Assembly (NCBI GenBank): GCA_963556495.2
Contig: OY747712.1
Location: 10,548,081-10,612,080 of the forward strand
Origin: Valencia hispanica
Taxonomy: Eukaryota > Chordata > Actinopteri > Cyprinodontiformes > Valenciidae
Direction of reading: 5' to 3'
DNA: 64,000 nt
In this document: piece after piece, positions 53,987-64,000 of the stretch
How positions within the stretch are numbered: position 1 is the first letter of the stretch
How the letters are laid out: the number at the start of each line of letters is the position of its first letter
The notes under the pieces: model-generated
The model's input: the letters and a program-made list of their open reading frames with translations, nothing else
Told to the model about the DNA's origin: nothing
Database searches by the model: none
Translations under genes and position numbers: made by a program

Positions 53987-54469
53987 AATATATTTAATAG
54001 CAATGATTAGTATTATATCAGAACAAGCAGAAGATAGAACTACATATAAACAAGTAAATTAAACGATTGTTGTTAAAATACAAACAGTTCACCTGATTTG
54101 GCCTGAAAGCTTTTTGTCTCACAAGTTCCTCCTGGTCCGCATTGGAACTAAAATGCACATTCACTTGTGCATAATCAAATGTTCCAAGTGGGATTGCTCC
54201 AAAGGTTTTGTCATAAGGTGTTGGATTTTTGCCATGGACAGATGAGTTCTCATGGGGGTTTAGATGTTGTTCTGGAGGCTGAATCCGTGCTCCGCTGCCT
54301 CACCGGAGACTGGAATTAAGCGCCACTTCAGCCAAGGTTTTGAAATCAGGGAACATTTATCCAGCTGAAGTGATCAGAAGTTGGAAAGATTCTCGGAACA
54401 AGGCGTTTCCTGACCTGCAAGCTATCGCTTCAGCGGGGTAAAATCCAGCAGCATGCGCCGCTTCTGCAC

Positions 54470-55125
54470 CGTTGTTTGGCACAACACTGGGCTCTTTCCA
54501 TAACATCCTATCTCACAGACAGGACTTTCATGGTAAATGTAGATACCTGCTCCTCTGAGGTCCACAAGCTTACATGTGGTGTGCTCAGGGTTCAATTTTA
54601 GGCCCAGTGCTTTTTAACCTTTATATGCTCCCTCTTGGCAGCGTCATCAGAAGACACGGAGTTAACTTTCACAGTTATGCTGATGATTCACAGTTGTACA
54701 TCTCGTGTCTTCTGATGACACGGCCAATGGATGCACTTTTTAACTGCATTTTAGACACCAAGTCTTGGATGGCAGAAAACTTTCTCCAGCTCAACCAGGA
54801 CAAAACTGCATTTTTAGTCATCGGTCCAGAAGCTCAGAGAGAAACTTTTACCAAAACTACAATCACTGTCTTTTAATCCTTCTTTACAAGTGAAGAATCT
54901 GGGCGTGATTTTTGACTCTGAGCTGACTTTTACCCCTCACATTAAAAATATCACCAAAATAGGTTTTTTATTATCTAAAGTCCACCCCATTCTCTCTCGG
55001 GCCAACACGGAAACACTGATGCATGCTTTTATCACCATTAGAATTGATTACTGTAATTCCCTGCTTTCTGGTCTTCCCAAAAAGAGTATCTCAGGTTCTC
55101 TTGTCTGTGTCTGCATCAAGTGGTG
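54470..55125 (+). pseudogene. CR1/L2-like LINE reverse transcriptase fragment
   Basis: Frames read [36 protein letters not shown] (intact YADD catalytic motif), [20 protein letters not shown], then after a frame change VKNLGVIFDSELTFTPHIKN and RIDYCNSLLSGLPKKS. It breaks off at about 55125. Same clade as 5788-6897 but a different family. Confidence 0.85.
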
Positions 55126-58100
55126 AGGGCTGTGATTTAAAATCTGTCAAAATGACGGACAGCCTTCCGATTTTTCCGTTACCATTCTAAAAGAAACAAC
55201 GGTCAAATACAGAAAATATTCAGTTAACGCGACTCCTGGTCATTCCCCTTGACTGTAATCACTCACACTAAGACAAGCAATACAGTAAATCAATGAAATA
55301 TTTCCATTACATGAGGCACATTGGATTCAAGCATTCTGGACTACATTGTGGTGGTTATAGAATAAAATTATATTAAAGTTTCTTTTTTAAATAAATGGTC
55401 TAAAAGTAGTGATATGAGCTCAAATGGTTTTCTGACTAACCAACAGGTACAGTTTTCCTTAAAATAAGTAATTGAAGTCAGTCACATTGATATTTTTTGT
55501 GCACAGGTCTAGATGGAGGCATCATCTCAGATCTTCTGCTTCAGCCTCGTTATAGGAACTCTGAACGTTCTGGGCAGCTACAATCACTACAACAACGACT
55601 GTACCAAATATGTCACATAAACTGGCATTAGCATAGTAGTTCGGGTGCATAATAGTTTGTATTTTAAAACAGTCCTTAACTTTGACCCTCAGGGACTGCT
55701 TTTGGCTCTGTCTGCTGAACAGCAGGGCTAGTTTTGTTGCTAGATTTGTTGTCTTCTCTGTACTGCGGTTCATGGCTCAGAAGCTTGGTGTTATTGCTGA
55801 CAACGCCGCCAAATCAGGTTTGCTTTTGTTGGATGGAGATTTACAGACAATTTTTATTTTCAGAAATAATTGAATTGAAACTAAATAAATGAGTTTTTTT
55901 TTTAAATGAGTTTCTCTTTTTAAAACTACAGGAAGCAGATTGGTAGCAAATAAGCCCCAATAGGAGCCATAAATGTTGAACAATCAATACACGTATGGTA
56001 GGTACCTCAATCAGCTTCTGGAGGGTTACAGCAAATATTTAGAGGCTTGGAACTCGAAACCAAATAAATGCCAGAATGTAAATATACTGGGTTCATTCCC
56101 CATCCTGAACAAGTTATAATGTTGTAATTTTTGTGATTACAATAAAATATATGTTAGTAATTCTCATTGATTTTGTGATATAAAGCATCTGGTAGGTACT
56201 TTTGCAAAAGAGAAAAAGTACAACTCTAAGATAAAGTTCTGTATATAGTATATGTTTTGACTCGCCTTGCTTATTTGTAATGGACAGGTCCAGGTCTGGC
56301 CTTCATCGCTTCCCTCAGGCTACAGCCGTTATGCCCTTACCTAAGTTTTGGACCGTCTGTTTTTTCCTAATGTTGCTTCTGCTCATAGACGACACACATG
56401 TAAGTCAGCAGCTCGAGCTGCTTTTTGAGTTCAAGATTAATTTCTTTTGAGAACAAAAACTGAGAGCATAGGCTTGTTTTACTTTGCAACTTGTTTACTT
56501 CGCTTTTCCGCAATGCTCCAAGGAGATGTGAGAGCTTTGTCTTCGTCATCTGTTTAACTTTTTTCCTTAGACATTTGCGTCTGGTCCCTCAGGTAAAAAA
56601 CAACAAAAACCGAAGATCTTTATTCGACTTCTGTTGATTATTTAAATGTTTTCTATCTGTTTGCCTCAGACAGAAATTTACATATTTCAACTTGTTGATT
56701 ACTAAGGCTATACCAGAGCATCTGAGAAATTTGTGACTGTATGCTAATCCCTTGCTGTAGCCTGGTTTTTTAGTAAGTGAGGCTCAACTACAAATTAACA
56801 TGGCTGACAATAACTGGCACCCCTGGCAAAGATATAAAAAGCCTCAAATTCACTTTTTGTCTGCAGTAGCATAATCTCAAATTAAACAATTTGCTGAAAG
56901 AGATTTTTTATATTATTTTCTTTTTACCCACAAGCTTCGTTTAAACATTTCAATTATAGCCTTGACCATAAATAAGGCTGAGTGTTGGCTCATTTTTCTG
57001 GTTTTCTGGCCTTTGTGTCACATCCTATTTCCCCCCCCCCAAAGAAACAGGAAGTCAAGAAGTGTGAATTAAAAGACTCAAGTCACTCTTAACTTGAATT
57101 ACAGAATAAAAAGCTTCAGATACACTTATTTTAGTTGATTTGAGAAGGAATGCAAACATTTACTGAAATATGATATTGTGAAATAAATAATGGGAATGTA
57201 TGCCCAGTAAATAAATGTATCCTTAAGCCCAAAGTTATTTAATCCTGGGAGATTTAGATTTGAAGTTTTAATTTTTCTGACATGATAAGGAGGCGTTCTA
57301 ACCTCTTTGAGCTCATCACAAAAGATACATCGTCTAAATACAAATGGAAACATGCAAAAGCTGCTCAGCATTTATAATGATTTGATCATTATGCCAATGG
57401 TGACTTTTTCCCCTTATTATTCAGTAGGGTAAAAATACATTTTCAACATGTCTTTTTTTTTCAACAGTAAATTAAATTAGAAGTTTTTATTATTGATGCA
57501 CCTGGTACATTTTGTTATTCTCTTTAGAAAGATGCGATGTCTCTCTCAATTTCAATCAGAAATAAACTTCTTGATTCATTGAAAATAGTTTTACATCCAA
57601 AGAAAAAGAATGAAAAAAGGAAAAAGAAAGAAAAGGGAAAAAAGAAAAATGGAAAAGGAAAAAGGAAAACAGAAAAAACTAAATAAAGGGAAATAAGGGA
57701 AAATAAAAAATATATAAATGTTTTACACCAAAATATACGAAAGGTATGGTTAATTTTGTTAGAATGTTTTAAAATTTTCTCCAGAATTATTTATTTTTAA
57801 GGTATTTTCATGCATCTTAATTTTGGGAACTAATAAGGGTCAGTGGAGCTGTACCAAATTACTGTTTTGATAGGAAAACAAGTAAAAAATAACTACCGCA
57901 CTAAGTTTCTTTCGTTTTATAACTTATAGATATAAAAAATAATTATTACTAATAATGAACAATCTGATCTTTAATTAGGAGCTGATTGGCTTATTTGCAT
58001 TATTGAAGACATGACTGGACATCTGTTTTCATAAAATTCAGCTGGAAATTCACCATCCCTCTTTTGTCACTTGTTAGACCGATAACTTCTTATGGCCTAA

Positions 58101-59965
58101 AATTCAGGAAACATTTCTTACAAAAAGACTCAAATGTATGTTATTTCAAAATCCCCTCATTTTGGGCCTTATGTTTTAGTACTTGTATTACACTTTTACG
58201 CTTCAATATTGATTAAAACCTCCATCCACTGTAAACTGTTCGCCCCTCCCTGTTGCTAGGTAAATATTCCATCTTCCGGGTTGTCACACTCAAGCTCCGT
58301 CTACGGTGCCTGTCTGTAACATTCTGAAGATCACCTGGCCTCTTCATAGATAAGGAAAGCTGCAACTCCCTTCTTTTAACACAGCGATTCTTCCTCATTA
58401 ATCAGTTGAATTGTAAGTCATGCATATACAGTAAGTATTCACACCTAAGTTCAAGCTATAACTATGTTAATTTCTATTTAAACCTCCCAAGTAATATGAA
58501 CTCACAGGGTTCATATATAAGTTCCAGTAATTGATCGTAGAGGAAACTCTCCTATCACTGAGTTACAGCTCGTCTTACGTCATAGATTCTGCTCCCCAAC
58601 ATCTCCAGCTGCAAGTCATGAGATTCCCTTTGTTCTGACATTACAGAGCACGTTCAAAGTAACAGGTAAGGTACATTCTTTTATTAGGTTAATTATGAAA
58701 CTAACAAATGCAAGCTTGTTATGAAAATACATAAAACCTTTGAATTTAAAAGTAAATAAATCAACATTAAAACAATTAAAAAGTTAGTCAGCATTGACAC
58801 GTTAACGTTTGATGAATGTAGTCCAATTAGCTAAATAAAATGTACAGGCGCAACAAAGCCCTGAAAATTCCCTTAGGGTTTACATGGCAGCTCAAAGCGT
58901 TTCCTGAATCAACAGTTACTTTACGTTTTCTTAAACTATGCGCTTATCTTTTTCTGTTTTGCCACCCTGCTGATGACCCACCTGGACCTAAAACTGAGGA
59001 AGGAGTTCAGCCGAGCCCACCTTAAATCTCGACTTGATCTGAACATTTATATGTAAACTCTTGGTAACAAGTTTGTGCTGAAAAAAGTGTAAATTCTCAC
59101 TTAGATGATTTAACTTTAGCAATACATTTTTTATTTTTAAAAATCAACTAAATGTTGATCCATTCTGTAAATGCTCTCAAATGTTGTGCAACAACAGGAT
59201 TGCAATGTTTGCCTCACAACCATTATTAATTATAATCAATAATTTATTTAAGTTTATTTTCGCTAAACAAGCCGGGGTACTGGTCTTATTTAAAAGGGAA
59301 TCTTGGATCAAACATTGTCTCTTAAGAAGGGACACATGCCACCTCATTTTTCTAATGACTGTTAATTAAAAAGCTTCATCCCTTTTACTGGCATCAGTTT
59401 CTCACTAAAATGACTGTGGTGACCTAAAACAAGAACATTTTGTATGCTTCATGTTTTTTTTGTACACTGTATATAAATATGTAGTTTCCAACTGTAGCTT
59501 TTGCAGACTTTTTGCACAATTTCTCTGCTTTCTCAGGGTGATGGAACAAAAAATGTCCATCATAGATTTAGTAATGGACAGACAAGTTACACATGTTCAG
59601 CGCAAACCTGGTCAAATAGGTGGAGGTTTAGTTTTAAGATGTTTTTTTTTTCTTAATTGATGCCACCTTACAATAACTTCTGAGTTAGAAGATGCTAATT
59701 TCACAGCTGAGATTTGATAAATTAAAAAAAAACAAAAGCTATACCAGCATCTTTTATTTTAGAACTGTAATGTAAATAATGCAATACAAACTCAAAACCT
59801 TTAATACAATTTGGTTCCTTTTGCTAAAAACACACAAACACTTTACTAAACTTGTTAATGCCCAACATCAGTTTGATTTGTGTTAGAAGAAAAAGGAACC
59901 AGACAATAGATCTGCAAGCCTCCACCATAACTCCCAAGAAAAGCACACACTGTTTAATTTTCATA
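55126..59965. other. Intergenic AT-rich stretch between repeats and pold3 3' end
   Basis: No gene recognised. It contains a purine-rich GAAA/GGAAA tract at 57598-57700 and, at 55540-55557, an 18-base match to kif5b exon 10. Remaining frames have no family resemblance. Confidence 0.4.
57598..57700. repeat. Polypurine tract
   Basis: About 100 bases almost entirely A and G with GAAA and GGAAA units. Confidence 0.85.
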
Positions 59966-59971
59966 TTTATT
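59966..59971 (-). promoter_or_regulatory. candidate pold3 polyadenylation signal AATAAA
   Basis: Minus-strand AATAAA about 205 bases downstream of the pold3 stop codon, giving a short 3' UTR of about 225 bases. Confidence 0.55.
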
Positions 59972-60174
59972 AAATGTTCAGCAGATAATCATAAAAACAA
60001 GAAGCAAAATATTGGATCATCCTAAAGTGAACATGTTTTAAGGTTTAAGTCCATTTGAGACATGTTTTCCTGTCATTCCACTGCTGTGTGTGTGTCAGCT
60101 AAGTCAGTTTATCTAAGCCTCTTCGTGAGATGTAGCAAACAGTCAACATTGTTTTCAGAGCCAACACAATCGTC

Positions 60175-60377
60175 TCATTTCTTCTGGAAAAATCCCACAA
60201 TGGAAGCTTGTTTACTCCCTTTATTTGAGCTCGCCGAAGGTTTCTTCTGAGTTTTTTTCCTGTCGTCTTTGCTGCTTGAGGTTAGCTTTGCTTTAATGTC
60301 ATGTTGAGCCTGTCTGGTGCTCTGAAAGTCGTCTTCTGACTCAGAGTAAGACTCGCTCACGTATCCTTTTTCTGTCA
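60175..60377 (-). CDS. pold3: pold3 last coding exon with PIP box
   Basis: 203 bp from acceptor CCACAG to TGA at 60177-60175. It encodes VTEKGYVSESYSESEDDFQS, a Lys/Ser-rich stretch, then KQASIVGFFQKK and stop. The QxxIxxFF motif binds the PCNA interdomain loop. Confidence 0.95.
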
Positions 60378-63300
60378 CTGTGGGGAAAAAAGGACCACAG
60401 TTCAAAATGATTTCATGGCTGCTACGCTTAATAAATCTGCATTAGACTAAAAAGGGCAACTATCTTTTTTTGTTTTGTTTATGGATTTATTGCTTGAAGC
60501 AGGAAGATGTGCAAGTTATTTAAACCGACCGACCAAGCAACCAACCCACAAGACTACACTCATTTAGTTAAAAAGATAATTTTTCTTGTTTATAATGGAC
60601 ATTTTTACAGACTCAAATTAGAAGAGTTCTCTTTCCTTGAAGAAAATATCACATTTACAGGTGATATCGTTTGTAGGGCCAAACTTTAAATACAAAACCC
60701 TGTAAGCCAGACTGTACTGATTAATATCTGAACAAATGGATGAAGAAACAAACAGACAGAGGAAGAGATGATTAAACAGATGGATGGAAAGAACAGAGCT
60801 CAATGGCTATATGAAAGTGGTGTAACAGTACATGTATTCGCATTTTTCGGTATACGGCCCTGTTGGTTCTGTACAAATGTTTACCAAACGAATATAGCCG
60901 TTTTCTACCTGAACACACGCAGAATGTTTATGTGCGGAGCAATATAAGGTTCCGCAGCGCAACTTTTAAAAAGTGACACCAAAATGAAACAGGAAGGACT
61001 CTATGGAATTATATTTCAGTCAAAAATCCCGAGCGAGATTTTCAACCCTCATGCGCGTATATTCAACAGAATTCATCTCATGGAGTATCCAACAACCGCT
61101 GTGGATTTCACCTCACACGCGCTCTACACGAAGCTTTATACACGCGTGAGGGTAAATCTTAGGAGAGCCTCGAAAAGAAATTCTGCGCGAGCGAGTAAAA
61201 TACTTTTGACCGTTTGGAGGAGGAGCCTAAGGTCGGCACTGACTCTGTGTAATTGGTCTTTTGAAATCAGTAACCCCCACAGGATCAGTGATTTTTTCAT
61301 AAGAGTTCACTAAACATAACATTACTTTTAGTATCCTACGAAAAGAAAAAAACCCTCATATTGAATGTCATAATTTATATTCTGTTTGTTTTTCATTCAT
61401 AAATGTAAATTTCTCAAATGCAAACCTCTGTTTTATACCTTCCTGAAAGAACTGAAACTCTTCTTCTCCTTCACTTTCTTTAATGGAGAAAAGCACTGCA
61501 ATTGCTTGAAAGGATATAATGAACTGATGAACTTTTTACCCCTAGCCCTTTTTAAAATGTATTTTTCATTTCATTTATTTACATTTTTAGTTTTTCTTTT
61601 TTTTTCTGCTTGAATGCTACACCAATGTACTTTTGCTATTTTCCTGGCTATCTGGCATCACCACATTCATGTTTTCTTTGTTTAACAAATGCCATTTTCT
61701 TGTATTGGTAAACTGTGAAAAAAATTTATAACTCTACGGATCCTGTGGGCGTTACCGATTTAAAAAGACCAATTACACAGGGTCAGTGCCGACCTTAGGC
61801 TCCTCCTCCAAACAGTCAAAAGTATTTTACTCGCCCGTGCACAATTTCCTTTCGAGGGCGCAGCCTCTCCTAAGATTTACCTTTACGCGTGTATGAAAGC
61901 TTCGTGTAGAGCGCGTGTGAGGTGAAATCCACAGCGGTTGTTGGATACTCATGAGATGAATTCTACACGCGCGTGTTGTTGAATATGCGTGCATGAGCAA
62001 TTACGTGCGTGCCCTTGTTGAATACGCGCAGGTGAGGGTTGAAAATCTCATCGGGATTTTTGACTGAAATATAATTCCATAGGACTCCCAGCTATCACTA
62101 AACTCTGCTATTTGGGAACATTAATGGTTTCTCATGCAGCTACAGTAGAAAAATAAAGACAGACCGAACCAGAACTTTATCAGCAAACGCATCTTTCAAC
62201 AGCAATAAGGTCTAAACACCAACACTAACCGTTTTCCAGTGGTTGTATTGTTTTCTACTTTGGCTATGTTTGCTTGTACTATTTTATTTATTGAGAAAAA
62301 ATCCTATCAAATCTCCAGTAAGTTTTATATTTTTTTTAAATTGTAGAACATAACTAAATCAAATAAATTTCTTGAATTGAAAGGAAGGAATTCAGAGAAA
62401 CAAAACATAAAATCAAATTAATTTCAGGAATTGAAAGGAAGGAATTCAGAGAAACTGGTTCCTTGTGTTCCTTGCTGATCAAAGTAAAATAAGAAAAAAG
62501 AAAGTCATATACACATTTTTTTTTTCTTGATTAAAAAGTGTACCGAAAACGTACCAAATTGTGACTTTAAAACACTAAATACATATTACATGTTCCACCT
62601 CTACTAGATGAATAGGTAAATAACTGGATGGATGAACAGATAATTAATGGACAAAGTTAAATGGATGATTGGGTTAATGATCAAAAAGACAAACAGATCA
62701 ATGAAAGGATGGATAAAAGAAAGGATAGATGGATGGGTGGACTGAAAAACAGGTGGATAGAGCAGAATGATGGCCAAAAAGAAAATTATTATTGAAAGGA
62801 TAATGGATATTGTACTGTGATGTTGTTCTGTCATAAAAATAATCAAAAATTCAAGTATAAAAAAAAAAGAAAGGATAATGGATAAACAGATAAAATCATG
62901 GATAAGAGAGAATCTAAGGATTTCAACTTGTTTCTTAAAACAGACTGCTACTATTATTTCTTCACCAATGATGTTCAGACAAATGCTAGAAAAATTAAAA
63001 TGATCTCATTTAATCTTACCCATGCATCCTTCCTCATCCAGAAAGGTATGAGACTTCAGGACTTTTCTCCTCTTCCGTATTTTGGTTTCAGAGCTCGCCT
63101 GGATGTAATAAGAAACAATCCAGGTCCATTAGAAAAATCCATTTATGTAACATTTGCTTCATCTGCTTTTTCATGTTACATGAATGATTCAGTTATATTC
63201 ACTCACGTGTGAACGTTGGACGGTCTCAGGCTCCTTTTTAGGACTTGGCTCACTGGGTTTCACCTGAGGTGGCGAATCTGGAATAACTGGAAGAGAAAAA

Positions 63301-63780
63301 TCAGATCTGTTCTGATCTAGAAAAACTGTCTGACATTCATTTTCTTTTACCATTATATAACAGAATTAAAGAAGGTAGGAATAAGAAATCTCACTGTCTT
63401 CATCACTGCTGTCTGGTTCTGGTCTCTTGATCCTTCGCCTCTTCTTTTTCTCCATTTTCTCCTCCTCACTATCAGACTCTTCTGTTCGCTTTGATTTGCT
63501 TTTATATCATAAACAAGTGAATCACTTAAACTGATTTAAAAATTCATATTTTTAATGTATACTGCATCCAAATATTAATTCATGAGCATAAAAATGTCTG
63601 AAAGGACCCAATGTGCTCACTAATATTCATGCAAGACGAACCTTCTGGAGTCTGTTTTGGTTTCCTGCGTGGGTGCAGGTTCCTGATCTTCCTCCGGTGT
63701 TGGACTCTGATGCTGCTGCTGCTCTAATGCGATGAGCGACTGAGCCTCCTGCTCCTCCTCCACAGGTTTGTCAAGTTTTT
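60175..63780 (-). CDS. pold3: pold3, DNA polymerase delta subunit 3, last five exons (5' part outside window)
   Basis: Accessory (p66/p68-like) subunit of replicative DNA polymerase delta in the nucleus; it links the catalytic subunit complex to PCNA. Five exons join in frame (605 nt, about 200 residues; full human protein about 466). They encode an acidic/Gln-rich segment, a Lys/Arg-rich segment (EKMEKKKRRRIKRPEP), IPDSPPQV, then RKRRKVLKSHTFLDEEGCMV TEK, which aligns with the conserved POLD3 region before the tail. The C-terminus KQASIVGFFQKK is a PIP box (QxxIxxFF), the hallmark of POLD3. The gene lies upstream of kif5b on the same strand. Earlier exons lie beyond 64000; the first base of the codon completed at 63780 is off-window. 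Confidence 0.93.
60817..62590. mobile_element. hAT non-autonomous element, copy 3, in last pold3 intron
   Basis: Left end GGTGTAACAGTACATG and body match copies at 15835 and 38868; the right end is diverged. It is split by the long-TIR element at 61002-62081. The shared stretch CTATTTGGGAACATTAATGG follows the insertion at about 62108. Confidence 0.7.
61002..62081. mobile_element. Long-TIR (about 320 bp arms) element with 6-bp target duplication
   Basis: 1080 bp with ends TATGGAATTATATTTCAGTC and the exact inverse, GACTGAAATATAATTCCATA. Left and right arms align as inverted repeats for about 320 bp; the right arm has one extra 40-50-bp stretch with ACGCGCGTG motifs. The centre (61320-61735) has no convincing ORF. 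GGACTC flanks both sides (60996-61001, 62082-62087), and other host copies have a single GGACTC here. Superfamily not assigned. Confidence 0.88.
62600..62890. repeat. Degenerate GATG/GGAT-type repeat
   Basis: Irregular tetranucleotide-like units (GGATGGATGA, ATGGATGATTGG, GATAGATGGATGG) over about 290 bp in the pold3 last intron. No coding content. Confidence 0.6.
63020..63098 (-). CDS. pold3: pold3 exon, second from last
   Basis: 79 bp encoding ASSETKIRKRRKVLKSHTFL then DEEGCM and one base of Val. This is the conserved basic segment just before the tail. Donor GTAAGA. It is followed by a 2.6-kb intron holding nested transposons. Confidence 0.92.
63207..63286 (-). CDS. pold3: pold3 exon, third from last
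   Basis: 80 bp encoding IIPDSPPQVKPSEPSPKKEP then ETVQRSH, a Pro-rich, probably disordered linker. Acceptor TTCCAG, donor GTGAGT. Confidence 0.9.
63395..63498 (-). CDS. pold3: pold3 exon, fourth from last
   Basis: 104 bp encoding SKSKRTEESDSEEEKMEKKK then RRRIKRPEPDSSDED: a casein-kinase-like acidic serine cluster followed by a basic, NLS-like run. Donor GTGAGA. Confidence 0.9.
63642..63780 (-). CDS. pold3: pold3 exon, fifth from last
   Basis: 139 bp starting with two bases of a split codon and then KLDKPVEEEQEAQSLIALEQ, a Gln-rich run and PTPEEDQEPAPTQ. Acceptor CTCCAG; donor GTTCGT is weak (+3 to +5 off consensus) but the frame continues exactly into the next exon. Confidence 0.88.
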
Positions 63781-64000
63781 CTGGAGTGGTGACAAATCAA
63801 TTCATTTTATTTAACTCCAATTCACAACATGTGTTATCTCAAGACAAAACTGATCTAGTTTATATAGAGAAGAAGAAATCAAACCAATCATAAAACCATA
63901 TAAATTCAGGTCAACCCCACAATGAAGTCAGATTGTTCTGCCAATTGCTAAAAATGTCTATTTAAAGAAAACCCCGCCGATTGGATTAGGCGAACCTACA

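Noticed and set aside
55540..55557. 18-base identity with kif5b exon 10 that also reads SSYNEAE in the minus strand
   Set aside because: Flanking sequence shows no similarity to any kinesin exon, so a processed fragment is not supported; a chance match of this length is unlikely but possible in 64 kb.
62898..63212. Plus-strand frame of 104 codons across pold3 exons
   Set aside because: It overlaps two confirmed pold3 exons on the opposite strand and resembles no known protein.

Overview
The window is vertebrate nuclear DNA, almost certainly from a teleost fish. The evidence is split genes with consensus GT/AG splice sites, AT-rich introns, and a dense load of fish-type transposons: hAT, Tc1/mariner and PIF/Harbinger DNA elements, CR1/L2- and RTE-like LINE fragments, and tRNA-derived SINEs. 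There are no operons, CRISPR arrays or bacterial signals. Two protein-coding genes can be supported, both on the minus strand.

Gene 1 is kif5b, the kinesin-1 heavy chain. All 25 coding exons could be joined in frame between 46714 (ATG) and 16914 (stop), giving 960 residues against 963 for human KIF5B. The motor domain, P-loop, switch motifs, coiled coil and C-terminal IAK autoinhibitory motif are all present. Intron 1 is about 10 kb. A good splice donor overlaps the stop codon and a good acceptor lies at 13729-13730, so a separate 3' UTR exon (about 13728 to 11220, with an ATTAAA signal) is likely.

Gene 2 is pold3, the DNA polymerase delta accessory subunit. Only its last five exons (63780 to 60175) are in the window. 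They end in a basic segment and a C-terminal PCNA-binding PIP box. The gene continues past base 64000.

Layout: 1-11200 is intergenic and repeat-rich. It holds hAT-type ends, a CpG-rich stretch at 3.9-4.3 kb that may be the promoter of the next gene, a CR1/L2-like LINE fragment and a decayed Harbinger transposon. 11.2-46.7 kb is kif5b, whose introns hold a near-complete Tc1 transposon, foldback elements and several nested hAT or MITE insertions. 46.7-47.3 kb is the kif5b upstream region, ending in a 250-bp uninterrupted TAGA tetranucleotide array. 47.3-59.9 kb is intergenic with LINE, SINE and Tc1 remnants. 59.9-64 kb is the 3' part of pold3, whose last intron carries a hAT copy split by a 1.08-kb long-inverted-repeat element.

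The two genes have unrelated jobs: microtubule cargo transport and DNA replication. I see no novel multi-gene system. The most notable observations are structural: a 49-bp near-perfect palindrome in a hAT dimerisation domain that looks like a template-switch mutation, a long-TIR element with a clean 6-bp target duplication, a diverged segment shared by kif5b introns 1 and 5, several nested insertions with readable target sites, and the stop-codon-overlapping donor of kif5b. Repeat family names come from recognised motifs, not from a database search.
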